DNA from: Streptomyces diastatochromogenes
GTDB taxonomy: Bacteria; Actinomycetota; Actinomycetes; Streptomycetales; Streptomycetaceae
DNA length: 64,000 bases
Direction: 5' to 3'
Assembly: GCA_026913215.1 (NCBI GenBank)
Contig: JAPTYK010000001.1
Location: 868,001 to 932,000 of the forward strand
The notes beneath the pieces are model-generated. The model saw nothing but the letters and a program-made list of their open reading frames with translations. It did no database searches and was not told the DNA's origin. Positions 17,141 through 26,338 of the stretch are shown piece after piece (the first letter of the stretch is position 1; each line of letters opens with the position of its first letter). A program made the position numbers and the translations under genes.

Positions 17141-19548
17141 ATGGCACAGGGCACGGTCCAGGTGACGCACACCGGCACATCGCGGTGGCGGCGCCGCACG
17201 GGTGAGTACCCTCCCTCGCCGCCGCCCTGGAGGCCGCCGGCGACGGGGACGTCCTCACCGTCGCGCCCGGCACCTACCGGGAGAACCTCGTGGTCCGGCG
17301 GGCCGTCACCCTGCGCGGCCCCGAGGGCGGGTCGGCTCGGTGCGGATCGCGCCCCGGACGGGGTGCCGCTGACCCTCCGGGCCTCCGTGACCGTGCAGGA
17401 CCTGCACATCGAGGGGCAGGACGTGGCCGCGCCCGCGCTGCTCGTCGAGGACGGCACGCCCGAACTGCTCGACCTGCGGATCATGACCCGCTCGGCCGCC
17501 GGGATCGAGGTGCGGGCGCCGCCCGGCCGACGGTCCGCCGCTGCACGGTCGACAACCCGGCCGGGATCGGCATCGCCGTCCTGGACGGCGCGGGCGGCGT
17601 CTTCGAGGAGTGCGAGGTGGTCTCCGCCGGGCAGGCGGGCGTCTCGGTGCGCGGCGGGGCGCATCCGCGCCTGGAGCGCTGCCGGGTGCACCACGCCTCC
17701 GGCGCCGGGATCGCCGTGACCGGCGAGGGCAGCGGCCTGGAGGGCGTCGGCTGCGAGGTGTACGAGATCAAGGGCGCCGGCCTGCAGATCGCGGCCCGCG
17801 CCGCCGCCCACCTCACCGACTCCTCGGTGCACCGGACCTCGGCGGACGGCATCACCCTCGACACGGACGCGGTGCTGACGCTCTCGGACTGCGACATCCA
17901 CGACGTCCCGGAGAACGCGGTGGACCTGCGCTCGCGCTCGGTCCTGACGCTGACCCGGTCGACGGTCCGCCGCTTCGGGCGCAACGGCCTGTCGGTGTGG
18001 GACCCGGGGACGCGGGTGGACGCCAACCAGTGCGAGATCCACGACAGCACCGGCGACTACCCGGCGGTGTGGGTGAGCGACGGGGCGACCGCCGTCCTCG
18101 ACGCCTGCCGGGTGCACGACGTGCCGGACGCGCTGTTCGTCCTCGACCGGGGCTCGCGCGTGGACGTCGTCGACAGCGATCTGACCCAGGTGCGGAACAC
18201 GGCGGTGTCGGTGAGCGACGGGGCCACGGCCCAGCTCGACGACTGCCGGATCCGGGAGGCCTCCACGGGCGCCTGGTTCCGGGACCACGGCAGCGGCGGC
18301 ACCCTCGGCGGCTGCACGATCGACTCGGTGCAGACCGGGGTCATCGTCACCAAGGGCGCCGACCCCACGATCGACCGGTGCGTGGTCACCTCGCCCGCCG
18401 AGGCCGGTTTCTACGTGTCGGCGGAGGGCCGCGGCTCCTTCCACGGCTGCCGGGTGACGGGCAGCGGCGGATACGGCTTCCACGTCACGGACGGCTGCCG
18501 GACGACCCTGCGCAAGTGCCGTACGGAGCGGTGCGCGCGCGGCGGCTACGAGTTCCCCGAGGAGGGCGCGAGCGCCGAGGACTGCACCAGCGACGAGAGC
18601 GCCGTCCGCTCCTCCGTGCCCGACGGCGGGACCGTCCTGACGGCCACCCAGTCCCCGGGTCTGCTCGGCACGGTGCCCACGGCGCGCGAGCCGGTCCCGG
18701 CCGCCGCCCAGGCCGTGCCGGAGCCCGCGCCGGAGACCCGCTCCTCGCAGGACGTGCTCGGCGAACTGGACGCCCTGGTGGGCCTGGAGAGCGTCAAGCT
18801 GGAGGTGCGGACCCTCACCAACATGATCGAGGTGGGGCGCAGGCGTCAGGAGGCCGGGCTGAAGGCGGCCTCGGTCCGCCGCCATCTGGTCTTCACGGGC
18901 AACCCGGGCACGGGCAAGACGACCGTCGCCCGGCTGTACGGCGAGATCCTCGCCTCGCTCGGGGTCCTGGAGCGCGGGCACCTGGTGGAGGTCTCCCGGG
19001 TGGACCTGGTCGGCGAGCACATCGGCTCGACGGCGATCCGCACGCAGGAAGCCTTCGACCGGGCGCGCGGCGGGGTGCTGTTCGTCGACGAGGCGTACGC
19101 CCTGTCGCCGGAGGACTCGGGGCGGGACTTCGGCCGCGAGGCGATCGACACACTGGTGAAGCTGATGGAGGACCACCGGGACGCGGTGGTGGTCATCGTC
19201 GCCGGGTACACGGCGGAGATGGAGCGCTTCCTCACCGTCAACCCGGGGGTGGCCTCGCGCTTCTCGCGGACCATCACCTTCGGCGACTACACGCCGCAGG
19301 AGCTGCTCCGGATCGTCGGCCAGCAGGCGGACGAGCACGAGTACCGGCTCGCGCCGGGCACGGACGAGGCGCTGCTCGCGTACTTCGAGAAGCTCCCCAA
19401 GGGCCCGGCGTTCGGCAACGGCCGCACGGCGCGGGGGACCTTCGAGTCGATGGTGGAGCGGCACGCGGGCCGGGTCGCCGCGCTCGCCGAGACGAGCACG
19501 GACGACCTGACCCTGCTCTATCCGGAGGACCTGCCCGAACTCCCCTGA
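17141..19548 (+). CDS. right-handed beta-helix domain fused to CbxX/EccA-like AAA+ ATPase (about four frameshifts)
   Basis: Residues 1-500 or so form a parallel beta-helix: 20 or more repeats of about 22 residues of the kind 'CxVxxxxxxGVxVxxGAxPxLxxCxV' (for example GPYRENLVV-like start, [56 protein letters not shown]). A Pro/Ala-rich linker leads to an AAA+ module from about residue 545: [18 protein letters not shown], Walker [16 protein letters not shown], Walker [15 protein letters not shown], sensor 1 [11 protein letters not shown], and a lid with [21 protein letters not shown]. That is the CbxX/CfqX group that includes the ESX ATPase EccA and the rubisco activase CbbX. Start breaks near 17210-17520 are repaired to about 800 residues. 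No signal peptide, so probably cytosolic. The role is inferred only: the helix may recognise a partner that the ATPase remodels. Confidence 0.82.
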
Positions 19549-21898
19549 TCCGCCGCCCCGTCGGACACGCGCTGGCGGGGCAGAGCGGGCGGGAGCCGGT
19601 CGAGGAGCTCGGAGCGGTGCCGGGCGAACGCCGGGTCGGCCTGGTAGTCGGAGTGGCCCAGGATCGGTTCGGGCAGCGGGTGCGCGCGGGTCCGGCCGTA
19701 GGCCACGGGATCGAGCAGCACCGCTCCGTCGACGGCCGGGCGGCCGTCCTCGGCGGGGACCCGGACGGGGCCGCCGATGGGGTCGGTGGCGCGGTAGAGG
19801 TTGCTCCAGCAGTGCACCGTGCGGTTCAGGGCGCGCAGCGCCTCGGGGCCGAAGTAGGCGGGGAACCAGCGGCCGTAGAGCCGCTCCAGGGGTGAGCCGT
19901 ACGTGAGCAGGGCGACCCGGCGCCGGGTGGCGGGCTGGAGCTGCCAGACGGCGGCCGCGGCGAGGACGCTGCCCTGGGAGTGCCCGGAGATGACGAGCCG
20001 GCCGCCGGTGGCGCGGGTCCAGGAGCTCATCCGCCAGGTCAGGTCGGGGACCGCGCGCTCGGCGTAGCAGGGCGGGGCGAAGGGGTGGGCGGCGCGGGGC
20101 CAGAAGGTGCCGACGTCCCAGAGGATGCCGATGGTGCGGCGGGCGGAGGCGTCCCTGTAGGCGCGGCGGCCCCAGGTGACGAAGAGCAGGAAGCCGAGTC
20201 CGATCATCCAGGAGCCGAGGGCCTGGGTGGCGGAGGCGAGGGAGGCGATCGCCGGGTGGGCCCCGTCGAAGGCCCGGCCCGGGACGTTGCCGCTGGCCCA
20301 GGCGCCAGCGACGGACGCGGCCCTGAGGAGCAGGGTCGCGCCGGAGACGACGCCGACGAGGACGGGCGCGGAGTCGGTGAGCGCGGCGCGGGCGCGGTCG
20401 GACGCGATCTGTCCCGTACGGACCGGGTCGGATTCGGCGGCGGCGTCGTAGTCGGCCTCGACGGAGGGGCGCAGGCGCCGGGCGTCGAGGACGGTCCGGG
20501 CGGCCAGGAGGGCGGCGGGCACGAGGAGCAGCAGGAGCAGGACCGGGATGACCGAGGCCTGCCAGCTGAGGAGGACGGGCGGGGCGATGCGGGCGTCGCC
20601 CTGGCCGGTCACGCCGTCGAGCCAGTCCGCGACCCGCTGCGCCACTCCCCGGACATCACTCCGCCGAGGGCGCAGGCGAGCATGGCGACGGCGGGCCCGC
20701 CGAGTCCGCGCAGCACGGTGCGGGGTCCCCGCCGGACCGGCGCAGGAGCAGGGCGACGGCGCCGAGGGCGACGACGAGGCCGCCCTGGGCGAGGGTGAGG
20801 GCGCCGAAGGCGGCGTCGCCGGGGAGGGTGCCGGAGGCGGGCCGGGCGGGGCGGGACCAGGCGGTGTGCAGGGCGGTGAGGGCGAGCAGGGTGAGGGAGG
20901 CGGCGGGGAGCCAGGTGACGAGGGCGCGTTCGAGGCGCAGGTCGAGGCGGCTCTCGCTGCGGCCGCGGCGGCAGACGACCCAGAGCACGACGGCGGCGAG
21001 GACGGCGACGGCGGCCTGGAGGGCCCAGCCGAGGACGGTGCGGGGGCCGGGGGTACCGGCGTCCTGGCGGGCGGTGGCCGTGCCGAGGGCGGTGGCGACG
21101 GTGAGGAAGCCGGCGGCGGTGTGGGCGGCCCTGAGGCGGGCGACGAGCCGGCGGCCGTACCAGAAGCCGGGGCGGCCGAGGGCGGGGCGGAGCTCGACGG
21201 GTCCGGCGGGGTCGGCGGCGTCGGCGGCCTCCGTGTCGGCCGTGGGCTCGGGCACGGGGCGTCGTATCCGGTGGGCGGGCGCTGTGCCTCGTAGGCGCTC
21301 CAGGTCCGGTTGAGAGGTACCAGAGCAGGCCGACGAGCGCGGTCGGCACGAGGGCGGCGAGGGCGAGGCGGCGGCCGGGCGGGGACCACCAGCCGCCGCG
21401 GGCCTCGGAGAGGAAGCCGAGCCAGGAGTGCGCGTGGGCGCAGGCGGTGGTGGCGGCGCACTGCCAGGCCGTCAGGTCGAGCGCGACCTCGCAGGCGGCG
21501 GCGGTGAGGAGCACGGTGAGGCTGAGGGCGACGAGCCGGACGAGGACCCCGTAGAGCCGGACGAGTCCCGGTCTGCCCTGGGCGGGCGGCCGCATCCAGT
21601 GGGCCAGGTTGGCCACCATGAAGGGCAGGAGCAGCAGCCACAGGGCGCGGGCGCCGTCGCCGGAGGTCAGATTGGACCAGCAGTACGCCTCCGGGACGGG
21701 CCGGGCCGCGTACCGCTCGGGGTGGTCCTCGGCGTCGAGGTCCTCGCCGCGCCGGTACACGGCGGCGGTCCGGTCGCCGGTGACCCGGACGGTCCTGGGG
21801 TCGTCGAGCATCGACTCGGGGGTGGCTCCGCCGACTCCGTGGACGAGGAGTTCGAGCGCCGCGCCCCCGCTCTCCGGGGCGGGTGTGGCAGGGGACAC
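19518..21898 (-). CDS. polytopic membrane protein with split alpha/beta-hydrolase motifs (several frameshifts)
   Basis: From GTG 21898 (AGGAAGA about nine bases upstream) the protein starts [32 protein letters not shown], where VHGVGG is like the oxyanion HG motif of alpha/beta hydrolases. About ten membrane helices follow ([132 protein letters not shown]). Then comes the nucleophile elbow [17 protein letters not shown], with [19 protein letters not shown] and [19 protein letters not shown] supplying a possible acid and His. About 800 residues after repair. It overlaps the end of the AAA+ gene tail-to-tail by 31 bp. Substrate unknown; a lipid-like substrate is plausible. Confidence 0.7.
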
Positions 21899-22033
21899 TG
21901 GGGGGGTCTTCCTCTCGGAGTGGGAAGATGCGACGTCGGCAACAGGATCGCGGACGGCCGTGCGACCGCGCACCGTCCCTCACCGAATCCGACGCTCATC
22001 CCCTTGTCTCCTGCGGAAGGACCGGCCCCAACG

Positions 22034-22860
22034 GTGACTGACAATCAGAACCTCCTCGCGGAGCAGCGGCGTGCCCTGATCCTCGACGAGGTGCGGCGGC
22101 GCGGCGGTGTACGGGTCAACGAGCTGACCCGCCGTCTGAACGTCTCGGACATGACGATCCGCCGCGACCTGGACGCGCTGGCCCGGCAGGGCATGGTCGC
22201 GAAGGTGCACGGCGGGGCCGTTCCGGTGGTCGAGGCGAGCACGCACGAGCCGGGCTTCGAGGCCAAGTCGGTGCTCGAACCGAGCGCCAAGGACGAGATC
22301 GCCCGGACGGCGGCCGCGCTCGTCGCCCCGGGCACGGCCATCGCCCTCTCGGGCGGGACGACGACCTACGCGCTCGCCCGGCACCTCCTCGACGTGCCGG
22401 ACCTGACGGTGGTCACCAACTCGGTGCGGGTCGCGGACGTCTTCCACGAGGCGCAGCAGACCGGCGGCGGGGCGAGGCCCGGCGCGGCGCGGCGACGGTC
22501 GTCCTGACCGGCGGGGTCCGCACGCCGTCCGACGCGCTGGTCGGTCCGGTCGCGGACCGGGCGATCCGCTCGCTCCACTTCGACCTGCTCTTCCTGGGCG
22601 TGCACGGGGTGTCGGCCGAGGCCGGGCTCTCCACCCCGAACCTCGCCGAGGCCGAGACCAACCGCTGTCTGATGCGCTCCGCGCGCCGGGTCGTGGTCCT
22701 CGCCGACCACACCAAGTGGGGGACGGTGGGCCTGAGTTCCTTCGCCGCCCTGGACGAGGTCGACACCTGGGTGACGGACCGGGGCCTGCCGGAGGGCGTA
22801 CGGGCGGAGGTGGCGGAACACCTGCCGGGACTGATGGTGTCCGGGCAGGCCGAGGCATGA
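22034..22860 (+). CDS. DeoR-family transcriptional regulator of carbohydrate genes (one frameshift)
   Basis: The N-terminal DeoR helix-turn-helix reads AEQRRALILDEVRRRGGVRVNELTRRLNVSDMTIRRDLDALARQGMVAKVHGGAV. The sugar-phosphate-sensing C-terminal domain has ALSGGTTTYALARHL, DLTVVTNSVRVADVF, LTGGVRTPSDALVGP, FDLLFLGVHGVSAEAGLSTPNLAEAETNRCLM and VVVLADHTKWG. One base is missing near 22480; repair gives 275 residues. The GTG at 22034 is set by GGAAGGA about 12 bases upstream. Its stop overlaps the next start in ATGA. It diverges from the membrane hydrolase gene. The target genes are not evident here. Confidence 0.87.
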
Positions 22861-23295
22861 CGCTCTTCCGGCTGGAGCGGACGGTGCCGCTGGCTCCGGA
22901 GGAGGCTTGGCGGCGGCTCACGGACTGGCCGGCGCACGGACGTCAGGTGCCGCTGACCCGGACGCTCGTCCTGACGCCGGGGCCGAACCGGGCGGGGACG
23001 CGGTTCGTCGCCCGCACGGGCCTCGGCCGCCTCTCCTTCGACGACCCGATGGAGGTCGTCCGCTGGGAACCCCCGTGGCCGGCCGCCCCGGCGTGTGCCG
23101 TCTGGAGAAGTCGGGCCGGGTGGTGCGGGGTGGGCGCAGGTGGAGGTCGCGGGCACGGAGAGCGGCGGCAGCCGGGTGTGCTGGACGGAGGACCTCTCGG
23201 TGCGGGGCGTGCCCGGGGCCTTCGACGGGCTCCTGGCCCGGGTGGGCCGCCTCGTCTTCGGCCGGGCCCTGGAAGGCGTGCTCCGGGGCCGGTGA
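22857..23295 (+). CDS. SRPBCC-family protein (two frameshifts)
   Basis: A small START-like (SRPBCC/polyketide cyclase) protein: MTLFRLERTVPLAPEEAWRRLTDWPAHGRQVPLTRTLVL, VARTGLGRLSFDDPMEVVRWEPP, then after frame breaks near 23095 and 23135 VCRLEKSGRVVRGWAQVEVAG and a long C-terminal helix VPGAFDGLLARVGRLVFGRALEGVLRGR. About 146 residues after repair. Such proteins bind hydrophobic ligands in a helix-grip cavity. Translation is coupled to the DeoR gene by a four-base overlap. The ligand is unknown. Confidence 0.75.
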
Positions 23296-23400
23296 CCCTG
23301 CCCCGGCTCCGCCCCGCCCCGGCCCCGCCCCGGCCCGCCCCGGCCCCGCCGGCCCTGCTCCGTCGCGGGCCGTCGCCGGGGGCGCCGCCACACCCCTATG
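23296..23400. repeat. CCCCGGCCCCG low-complexity tract between SRPBCC genes
   Basis: The gap is almost pure C and G, with repeated CCGCCCCG/CCCCGGCC words. It codes for nothing convincing. Its length is unreliable because such runs are exactly where this assembly loses bases. Confidence 0.6.
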
Positions 23401-23455
23401 CCATGGACACGCCGTCAGCTAGGGTGCTGCCTCCGCTCGCGTCCCCGGGAGGGCC

Positions 23456-23951
23456 ATGCCGCGCCGACTCACGCCGGTGGAGCTCGACTTCACCGCGTCC
23501 GCGCCCGTCCGCCTCGTCTTCGCCGCCACTCTCGCCGCGCCCCCGCCCGCCGTCTACCGCTCCGTCGCCGTGGAGGTGGGGAGCCTGCCGGCGTGGTTCA
23601 CGGCCGTGACCTCGGCCGTGCCGACGGGGACGGCGCGGGGAGGACGATACGGCTGCGGGGCGGGATCGTGTTCGAGGAGACGATCCTGGCCTCGGAGCCG
23701 GACCTCCGTTACGCGTACCGGGTGGACACGACGAACACCCCGGCGTGACGGCCCTGGCGGAGGAGTGGTTCCTCTCCCCGCCGGGACGGGCACCCACCTG
23801 CGCTGGACGATGGCCGCCGACGGCCCGGCCGCGTTCCGGCTGGCGCTGCGGCTCGCGACGCCGGGCGTGGGGTTCTCCTTCCGGGACGCGGCGCGCCGGC
23901 TCGACCGGCGGCTCACTCCGGCCAGGCCCCGTCGTCAGGAAGCGCTCGATA
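23456..23951 (+). CDS. second SRPBCC-family protein (about three frameshifts)
   Basis: The product starts [55 protein letters not shown] and continues after a break near 23635 as [34 protein letters not shown], then [51 protein letters not shown]. It is a helix-grip SRPBCC protein of about 165 residues. With one C restored at 23927-23930 the frame ends at TAG 23949-23951, so the gene overlaps the convergent cysteine synthase gene by 39 bp. The start has GGGAGGG about three bases upstream. It is a paralogue of the preceding gene in fold only; sequence similarity between them is low. Confidence 0.7.
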
Positions 23952-25042
23952 GCGGCCGCGTAGGGGGCGATGTCCAGGCCCTGGGCGGCGAGCCAGTCGT
24001 CGGAGTAGTACTTGTCGAGGTACCGCTCGCCACCGTCGCAGATGAGGGTGACGACGCTGCCGGTGCGCTCCTCCGCGACCATCTCGGCCACGATCTTGAA
24101 GGCGCTCCACAGGCCGGTGCCGGTGGAGCCGCCCGCCTTGCGGCCGATGGCGGTCTCCAGGGCGCGGACGGCCGCGACGCTCGCCGCGTCGGGGACCTTC
24201 ATCATGCGGTCGACGGCCCCCGGCACGAAGCTGGGCTCCATGCGGGGCCGGCCGATGCCCTCGATGCGCGAGCCGCAGTCGGCGGTGGCGTTCGGGTCGT
24301 GGTGCGTCCAGCCGTCGAAGAAACAGGAGTTCTCGGGGTCGGCGACGCAGATGCGGGTGTCGTGCTGCATGTAGTGCACGTAGCGGGCGATGGTCGCCGA
24401 GGTGCCGCCGGTGCCGGCGGTGGCCACGATCCAGGCGGGCTCCGGGTACCGCTCCAGCCGCAGCTGCTGGTACATCGACTCGGCGATGTTGTTGTTGCCG
24501 CGCCAGTCGGTGGCCCGCTCGGCGTAGGTGAACTGGTCCATGTAGTGGCCGCCGGTGCGCTCGGCGAGGGCGGCGGCCTCCTCGTACATGGTGCGCGAGT
24601 CCTCGACGAAGTGGCACTGCCCGCCGTGGAACTCGATGAGCCGGCACTTCTCGGGGCTGGTGGTGCGCGGCATGACGGCGATGAAGGGGACGCCGATGAG
24701 CTTCGCGAAGTACGCCTCGGAGACGGCGGTCGAGCCGCTGGAGGCCTCGATGACGGGCTTTCCGGGGCGGATCCAGCCGTTGCAGAGCCCGTACAGGAAG
24801 AGGGAGCGGGCGAGGCGGTGCTTGAGGCTGCCGGTGGGGTGGGTCGACTCGTCCTTGAGGTAGAGGTCGATGCCCCACTTCTCGGGGAGGGGGAAGCGCA
24901 GCAGATGGGTGTCGGCGGAGCGGTTGGCGTCGGCCTGGACCTTGCGCACGGCCTCCTTCAGCCAGGACCGGTACGCCGGGTCGCTGCGGTCGACATCGAC
25001 GGTGGCCGTCGCGGTGGCCGGGCTCTCGTGGGTGGTGCTCAT
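23913..25042 (-). CDS. PLP-dependent cysteine synthase/desulfhydrase family enzyme (frameshift at the last codons)
   Basis: A fold-type II PLP enzyme of the CysK/CysM superfamily. The N-terminus is [45 protein letters not shown] holds the PLP lysine (SLKHR), [19 protein letters not shown] the phosphate or substrate loop, and [15 protein letters not shown] the glycine-rich loop. [21 protein letters not shown] is near the end. The conserved C-terminus ERFLTTGAWPE is recovered when five Cs replace the four at 23927-23930, giving 376 residues. The long DADRSD-type head and TGTGLWSAF place it with the actinobacterial Rv3684/Cds1-like group, which may work as L-cysteine desulfhydrase rather than a synthase. 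ATG 25042 follows GAGGAGAGGGACGG. Confidence 0.85.
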
Positions 25043-25225
25043 CCGTCCCTCTCCTCATGTGTCGCCCCGTGGCTCCCCACTGCCGACAATACCGCTCTCA
25101 CCTGGGCAAACGTTCCTTTGACGATCCATAGGCCTGCCTTGTGGACGGCTCCGGGAGGGCTACTGGTGCGGTCGGCGGCGGTTCGGCACACTGGTACGAC
25201 GGGCGGGTGAAAGGGGCGGATCGGC

Positions 25226-25537
25226 ATGACGGAGCCGGAGTTCAGCGCCAGGGGCGTACGGATCGCGCGCTGGCCGCGTTCGCTGACGCGCGCGGGCGAG
25301 GTGCGGATCGAGGACGGCCGCCTCGCGCTCCTGACGAGTTACGGCAGCGAGATCGACAGCGCGCCGGTGTCGGCGGTACGGGCGGGGCGGGCGTGGTTCG
25401 CGAAGGCGGACGAGACCGTGGCGACCGTGAACGGGACGCGGTACCGGCTGACCCTGCGCGACGGGGAGCACAGCGGCGAGACCGAGGCCTCGGGGCGTTT
25501 CCTCGCCGCGCTGAAGAAGGCCGCGCGACGGTCCTGA
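25226..25537 (+). CDS. small conserved Streptomyces protein of unknown function
   Basis: An intact 103-residue protein: MTEPEFSARGVRIARWPRSL, VRIEDGRLALLTSYGSEIDSAPVSAVRAGRAWFAKADETVATVNGTRYRLTLRDGE, then a helix RFLAALKKAARRS. The alternating hydrophobic strands closed by one C-terminal helix suggest a pleckstrin-homology-like fold. There is no signal or membrane helix. The start at 25226 is preceded by AAGGGGCGG. I do not recognise a function. Neighbours (cysteine synthase family enzyme divergent, RsbW-like ATPase downstream) give no clear clue. Confidence 0.65.
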   Translation: MTEPEFSARGVRIARWPRSLTRAGEVRIEDGRLALLTSYGSEIDSAPVSAVRAGRAWFAKADETVATVNGTRYRLTLRDGEHSGETEASGRFLAALKKAARRS

Positions 25538-25709
25538 GCTGCGGCGGCTCGCGGCGAGTTGCGGGGCGGTCACGGCTGGTCCAGGCTGGAACCCACCTCA
25601 CTGAGGGTTCAGCGGTGGTGACGCTGCGATCAGGTCTCCGCCCCTTCTGTACCGCATTGACAGATCCGAATCTTCGTCTTCTTCCGGACCACTTCGGGGA
25701 GTCGCAGCC

Positions 25710-26313
25710 GTGATCAGCGAGCCGAGCAGGTACTACGCGGTGGAGCTTCAGGCCCTGCCGTCGCGGATCGGACAGGTCCGCCGCATCATCTCCGCGCACC
25801 TTCGACATTGGCAGCTGGACGCCCTGGTGGACCAGGCCGTCCTCGGCGTGACCGAGCTGCTGACGAACGTGCACCGCCACGCCCAGCCGGACAAGGGTGC
25901 AGGGTCGAGATCGAGCTGCTGCTCGACCGGCTCACCGTCTCCGTCCGCGACCACGATCCCCGGCTCCCCGAGCTCGGGGGCGCGTTCGATCCCTTCGGCG
26001 CGCTCGACGTGGCCGACGACGTCGAGGCGCTCGCCACCTCCGGCCGGGGGCTCGGCATCGTCGGCGCGGTCAGCGAGAGCTGGGGCATCCGGCCGTGCGG
26101 CGCCGACGGGAAGGTCGTGTGGTTCACCCTCACGGCTCCGCCCTGCGCCGACCCCGTCGAGGAGCGCGCGCACGCCGGCTTCGGCGTGGCGGCCGAGGTC
26201 CCGTTCGCGGGCGTCGGCTACAGCCGGCTCCCCGGCGTGCCGCTCAGCTCCCCGGCCGAGCCGGTCCCCGCCCGTCGGTGGCCCGCCCGGTCCTGGCGGG
26301 CCGGGCGGGCTGA
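25710..26313 (+). CDS. RsbW-like ATP-binding protein, anti-sigma/regulatory kinase type (two frameshifts)
   Basis: A single HATPase_c domain: ALPSRIGQVRRIISAHLRHWQLDALVDQAVLGVTELLTNVHRHAQPDKG (N-box with ELLTN), then CRVEIELLLDRLTVSVRDHDPRLPEL (D-box) and ATSGRGLGIVGAVSESWGIRP (glycine-rich ATP lid). This is the RsbW/SpoIIAB fold abundant in Streptomyces, where members bind sigma factors or anti-anti-sigma proteins and can phosphorylate them. Breaks near 25900 and 26265; the second is inferred from the tail SVARPVLAGRAG ending in TGA at 26311-26313. The start is GTG 25710. No partner sigma or anti-anti-sigma gene is adjacent, so this is an orphan. The C-terminal 50 residues are Pro/Ala-rich. 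Confidence 0.78.
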
Positions 26314-26338
26314 GGGCCCCGACGACGGCTCCCGGCGC

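Noticed and set aside
16639..19464. 941-codon minus-strand frame opposite the beta-helix/AAA+ gene
   Set aside because: Val/Arg/His-rich shadow; no motif, and the plus strand has Walker A and B and the helix repeats.
23456..25210. 584-codon plus-strand frame running through the cysteine synthase gene
   Set aside because: After the SRPBCC end it is antisense to an enzyme with all PLP motifs; a missing C removed the real stop.
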